Below are positions 5,872 through 8,184 of a DNA stretch of 8,184 nucleotides, piece after piece (the stretch's first letter is position 1; the number at the start of each line of letters is the position of its first letter). The position numbers and the translations under genes are program-made. The DNA comes from Candidatus Zixiibacteriota bacterium. GTDB lineage: Bacteria; SM23-81. Under the pieces are notes generated by a model, which was not told the DNA's origin, made no database searches, and was given only the letters and a program-made list of their open reading frames with translations. The DNA lies in contig DAOVRJ010000107.1 of NCBI GenBank assembly GCA_030628225.1, positions 1 to 8,184 on the forward strand, read 5' to 3'.

Positions 5872-6020
5872 ACAGGGAAGCTTTTTCTACTGCTGGGGTT
5901 TTTGTAGGTTTCCTCTTAAGCCTCAGGCATTCAAGCGAATTCCCAGATATAGTATTCATTAGGGTGCAAACTCCATACTATTGACCTGGTCCGATGAAGT
6001 CAGATATTGAAAAATTTCTC

Positions 6021-6049
6021 TTGACAAAGGGGCTTTTCGTTAGTATAGT
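6021..6049 (+). promoter_or_regulatory. Sigma-70 promoter of the histidine kinase gene
   Basis: A perfect -35 TTGACA (6021-6026), a 17-bp spacer, and -10 TATAGT (6044-6049, five of six consensus bases). The expected start near 6056 lies only about 15 nt before the ATG at 6071, so the leader is very short. The kinase and regulator should thus be made constitutively, independent of the sigma-54 promoter on the other strand. Confidence 0.82.
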
Positions 6050-6070
6050 GCAAAATGTTGCAAACTCAGC

Positions 6071-7852
6071 ATGGTAAATCACGGCTATATGAGGCTCACA
6101 GTGACGGATAAAAAATACAATAGTCTGTTAGCGGAGCTGACCGAAAAGAACGCCAGTTTAAAGGTAAAGCTCAAAGAGCTGAATTCTCTCTACCGTGCCT
6201 CGAAGCTGCTGACATCCATGCAGGATTTAGATAAGTTGCTGGATGGAATTATCGGATTGGCTGCCAATGTTCTCCAGGCAAGAACTGGCTCACTGATGCT
6301 GCTGAATGAGGAGACAAACGAGCTCAGCATTTCGGCATCCAAGGGATTGGATGCCGAGACCGTACGCACCGTCAGAATGAAGATCGGGGAGGGCATTGCC
6401 GGATGGGTGGTGGAATACGGAAAGCCCCTGCTGGTGAAGAATGTGGAGAAGGACAGTCGATTCAGGCGGGTGAACAGGGAGAGATATGAGACTAAATCTC
6501 TCATCTCTGTTCCTCTGGAAACACAGGGCAAAATATTAGGTGTTCTGAACCTGAATAACAAGCGGTCTGGAAAGGCATTCACTGCCGCAGATCTCCGACT
6601 GCTGACCTCCTTCGCCGCCCAGGCCGCCGTGGCCGTCGACAACGCTTATCTTCTTGAGCAAAATCGTCGTAAAATTCAGGAGCTTTCCATTCTTTATGAG
6701 ATTGCCAGCAACGTGGGAACGGCGGATGGTTTGAAGAAAGCGGTGGAGAATGTCTTCAGCGGCATATGTCAGATCGTGGATATCGATCATTGCTACTGGT
6801 TTATGTGGGAGGAAAGATACAAAAGGCTCAGCCTGGCCTTCGCCATGGTGGCCGGCAGTCAAATCAGCCAATGGCTGGAGGGGCGTGAGATCTATTTGAC
6901 CGAGGACCTTCTCATCCATCTGAAAGACAGGAGAAAGGATCGGCTGAACAAAACCATCAGGGATTCTCTGATCGATTGGGAGCTGTGCGGCCGGCAGCTT
7001 TCCTTCTTCGATTCCTTCTCCATCCTGGCCAGGGGAAATCTTCACGGTTTGTTCTGTGCTGGGAGCATCACCCTGAAGAGCATTTCCGAGAACGAACTGC
7101 AGTTGATCTCCATCGTTATTTCCCAGGCTGCCTCTTTGTATGAACAGCACTCGGCCCTCAGCAGTGCCACCCATATGATGACCATGAGCAAAGTGGCATC
7201 GGAAATCGCACACGATCTGCGCCATCCCCTGACCAACATCAAGGGGGTCCTGCAGGTTCTGGAGACAAAGTGGTACGATCAGAATTTCCGGGTAGAGTCA
7301 CTCAAACTCATCAATCAGGAGATCTACCGGTTGACGGAGTTGACCAAGGAACTGGTGCGTTTCTCCAATCCCAGCCGATTCCAGGTGAAACACCGAGACA
7401 TCCATCGTATTTTAGACCGAGCTCTGGATCTGGTCAAGGAGGATCTGAGCCGGGGTAAGATCGAACTATGTAAAGAATACGGTCAAGACCTGCCGTTGGT
7501 TTACGTGCACGAAAACGAGGTTTTTGAGATTTTCCTGAACATCCTGCTCAACAGCATCGAAAGCATGGCCGATGGTGGCCAGCTGACCATCGTCACTGAT
7601 CTCCGGGATCACCTCAAGGACGAATCGGGAAAGCCGCTGACCTTCTTGCGGGTGAACTTCACCGACACAGGCGTGGGCATTGCTCCCGAGCACCGGGATC
7701 GGATTTTCGAGCGCTATTTCACTACCAAGGAGGGCGGAACGGGCCTGGGTCTCTCCATCGCTAAAAGAATAGTTGCCGTCCATCGCGGGTTTATCGAGGT
7801 GCACAGCGTTCCCAACAAGGGGTCCACCTTCTCGGTCCACCTTCCCGTCTGA
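6071..7852 (+). CDS. Soluble dual-GAF sensor histidine kinase
   Basis: A 593-aa kinase with no signal peptide or membrane segment, so it should sense a cytoplasmic signal. Domains in order: a short coiled coil (about 14-45); a clear GAF domain (about 50-195, with GEGIAGWVVEYGKPLLVKNV and SLISVPLETQGKILGVLNL); a second, more diverged GAF-like region (about 205-358); HisKA with H-box EIAHDLRHPLTN and phospho-acceptor His381; and HATPase_c with N-box around Asn490-Asn494, G1 DTGVGI (532-537), F-box FERYFTTK (546-553) and G2 GGTGLGLS (555-562). All catalytic motifs are intact. The ATG at 6071 and a second ATG at 6089 are both in frame, and neither has a good Shine-Dalgarno. The response regulator follows after 62 bp and is its likely partner. 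It differs from PrsK of PEP-CTERM systems as I know that family, because PrsK has an N-terminal membrane domain. Confidence 0.93.
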   Translation: MVNHGYMRLTVTDKKYNSLLAELTEKNASLKVKLKELNSLYRASKLLTSMQDLDKLLDGIIGLAANVLQARTGSLMLLNEETNELSISASKGLDAETVRTVRMKIGEGIAGWVVEYGKPLLVKNVEKDSRFRRVNRERYETKSLISVPLETQGKILGVLNLNNKRSGKAFTAADLRLLTSFAAQAAVAVDNAYLLEQNRRKIQELSILYEIASNVGTADGLKKAVENVFSGICQIVDIDHCYWFMWEERYKRLSLAFAMVAGSQISQWLEGREIYLTEDLLIHLKDRRKDRLNKTIRDSLIDWELCGRQLSFFDSFSILARGNLHGLFCAGSITLKSISENELQLISIVISQAASLYEQHSALSSATHMMTMSKVASEIAHDLRHPLTNIKGVLQVLETKWYDQNFRVESLKLINQEIYRLTELTKELVRFSNPSRFQVKHRDIHRILDRALDLVKEDLSRGKIELCKEYGQDLPLVYVHENEVFEIFLNILLNSIESMADGGQLTIVTDLRDHLKDESGKPLTFLRVNFTDTGVGIAPEHRDRIFERYFTTKEGGTGLGLSIAKRIVAVHRGFIEVHSVPNKGSTFSVHLPV

Positions 7853-7914
7853 TGAGTTGGGGGCTCCAGAGCTGAATTCGGATCCTGTTTTTTTTCTGAG
7901 GAGAAAGAGTTATC

Positions 7915-8184
7915 ATGGCCAAGGAGAAGATCAAGCTTTTGGTCGTCGACGACAATCCAAAGGTGGTCTGGATGTTGCGTGAGGGGTTGGGAGAAGATGA
8001 GTACGAGATCATCGATGCCCCGAACGGAAAGGTTGGCATCCAGAAGATGATCGATGAGCAACCCCAGGTGATCATTCTGGACATCAAGCTGCCGGGCATG
8101 GATGGAATGGAGGTCCTGGAGAGGATCAGATCCATCAACCAGCGTGTGGAGATCATCATGCTCTCCGGCTACGGGGAGACCAAG
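7915..8184 (+). CDS. Response regulator, receiver domain (3' end outside window)
   Basis: The first 90 codons of a response regulator cut by the right edge. The ATG (7915-7917) follows a GAGGAG at 7898-7903, 11 bases upstream, which is rather far. The receiver domain shows the acidic pair Asp12-Asp13 in LLVVDDN, the phospho-acceptor Asp56 in IILDIKLPGMDG, and the conserved Ser84 in MLSGYG. The DIKLPGMDG and SGYG features are common in NtrC-type regulators, but the output domain is not visible, so DNA binding or sigma-54 activation cannot be claimed from the window. It lies 62 bp after the kinase with no promoter between them, and a T8 run at 7888-7895 lacks a convincing stem, so the two genes are probably cotranscribed. 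Confidence 0.9.
   Translation, partial: MAKEKIKLLVVDDNPKVVWMLREGLGEDEYEIIDAPNGKVGIQKMIDEQPQVIILDIKLPGMDGMEVLERIRSINQRVEIIMLSGYGETK

Larger units (their letters stand above)
5577..6070. other. Divergent regulatory spacer between PEP-CTERM gene and kinase
   Basis: About 494 bp of AT-richer, apparently non-coding DNA between two divergent genes. It contains a minus-strand sigma-54 promoter (5652-5666), two 17-bp dyads (5787-5803 and 5855-5871), a TTTCGCGAAA palindrome (5752-5761), a TGGTAACCA palindrome (5766-5774), a 7-bp inverted repeat (ATAGTAT 5949-5955 with ATACTAT 5975-5981) and the plus-strand sigma-70 promoter of the kinase (6021-6049). I see no convincing small gene in it. Confidence 0.8.

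Noticed and set aside
6536-7225. Minus-strand open frame of 229 codons within the kinase gene
   Set aside because: The plus-strand frame encodes intact GAF and kinase motifs across the same stretch. The minus-strand translation resembles no family and has no promoter or ribosome site.
7874-7885. GAATTC directly followed by GGATCC between kinase and regulator, like a cloning-vector polylinker
   Set aside because: Only two adjacent six-base sites, with no other vector sequence. The kinase ends with a normal HATPase C-terminus before it and the regulator begins normally after it. Chance is the simplest explanation.
7886-7900. T8 run as a terminator between kinase and response regulator
   Set aside because: The only upstream stem (GCTC-CA-GAGC near 7863-7872) is four pairs with a two-base loop and lies about 15 bases from the T run, so it is too weak. 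Cotranscription is more likely.

Overview
This window is bacterial chromosome of middling GC, with coding regions visibly richer in GC than the spacers. It holds five complete genes and two that run off the edges, but no rRNA, tRNA, CRISPR array or insertion sequence that I can see. The organism is Gram-negative in type: it has a Tat substrate, a PEP-CTERM (exosortase-sorted) surface protein and a secreted beta-helix/fibronectin-type protein with C-terminal repeats. Such a mix fits Desulfobacterota or one of the FCB-like candidate lineages, but no gene here fixes the taxonomy.

Left part (1-3080, all on the minus strand): a ferrous-iron uptake operon in the order fur-feoA-feoB. It is driven by a fully consensus housekeeping promoter (TTGACA, 17 bp, TATAAT) with a good Fur box immediately downstream of the -10 element, so the operon should be iron-repressed and fur autoregulated. 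Beyond feoB is a spacer with an unusual 8-bp-periodic inverted repeat. The start of a Tat-exported protein that I do not recognise follows and runs off the left edge.

Middle (3129-5018, minus strand): a secreted multidomain protein with a right-handed beta-helix, an FN3-like domain and two 98-residue repeats, bounded by intrinsic terminators. The repeats share a nearly identical 131-bp core, and the 3' end looks frameshifted.

Right part (5052-8184): a small PEP-CTERM protein on the minus strand and, divergently on the plus strand, a soluble dual-GAF histidine kinase followed by a response regulator cut by the right edge. The roughly 500-bp spacer carries a textbook sigma-54 promoter (GG-N10-GC) pointing at the PEP-CTERM gene. 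About 150 and 220 bp upstream of its predicted start lie two near-identical 17-bp dyads, the layout expected of activator sites. The kinase gene has its own sigma-70 promoter. The most interesting reading is a compact circuit in which the kinase/regulator pair, or another enhancer-binding protein, switches on an exosortase-sorted surface protein through sigma-54. The output domain of the regulator lies outside the window, so that link is inferred.
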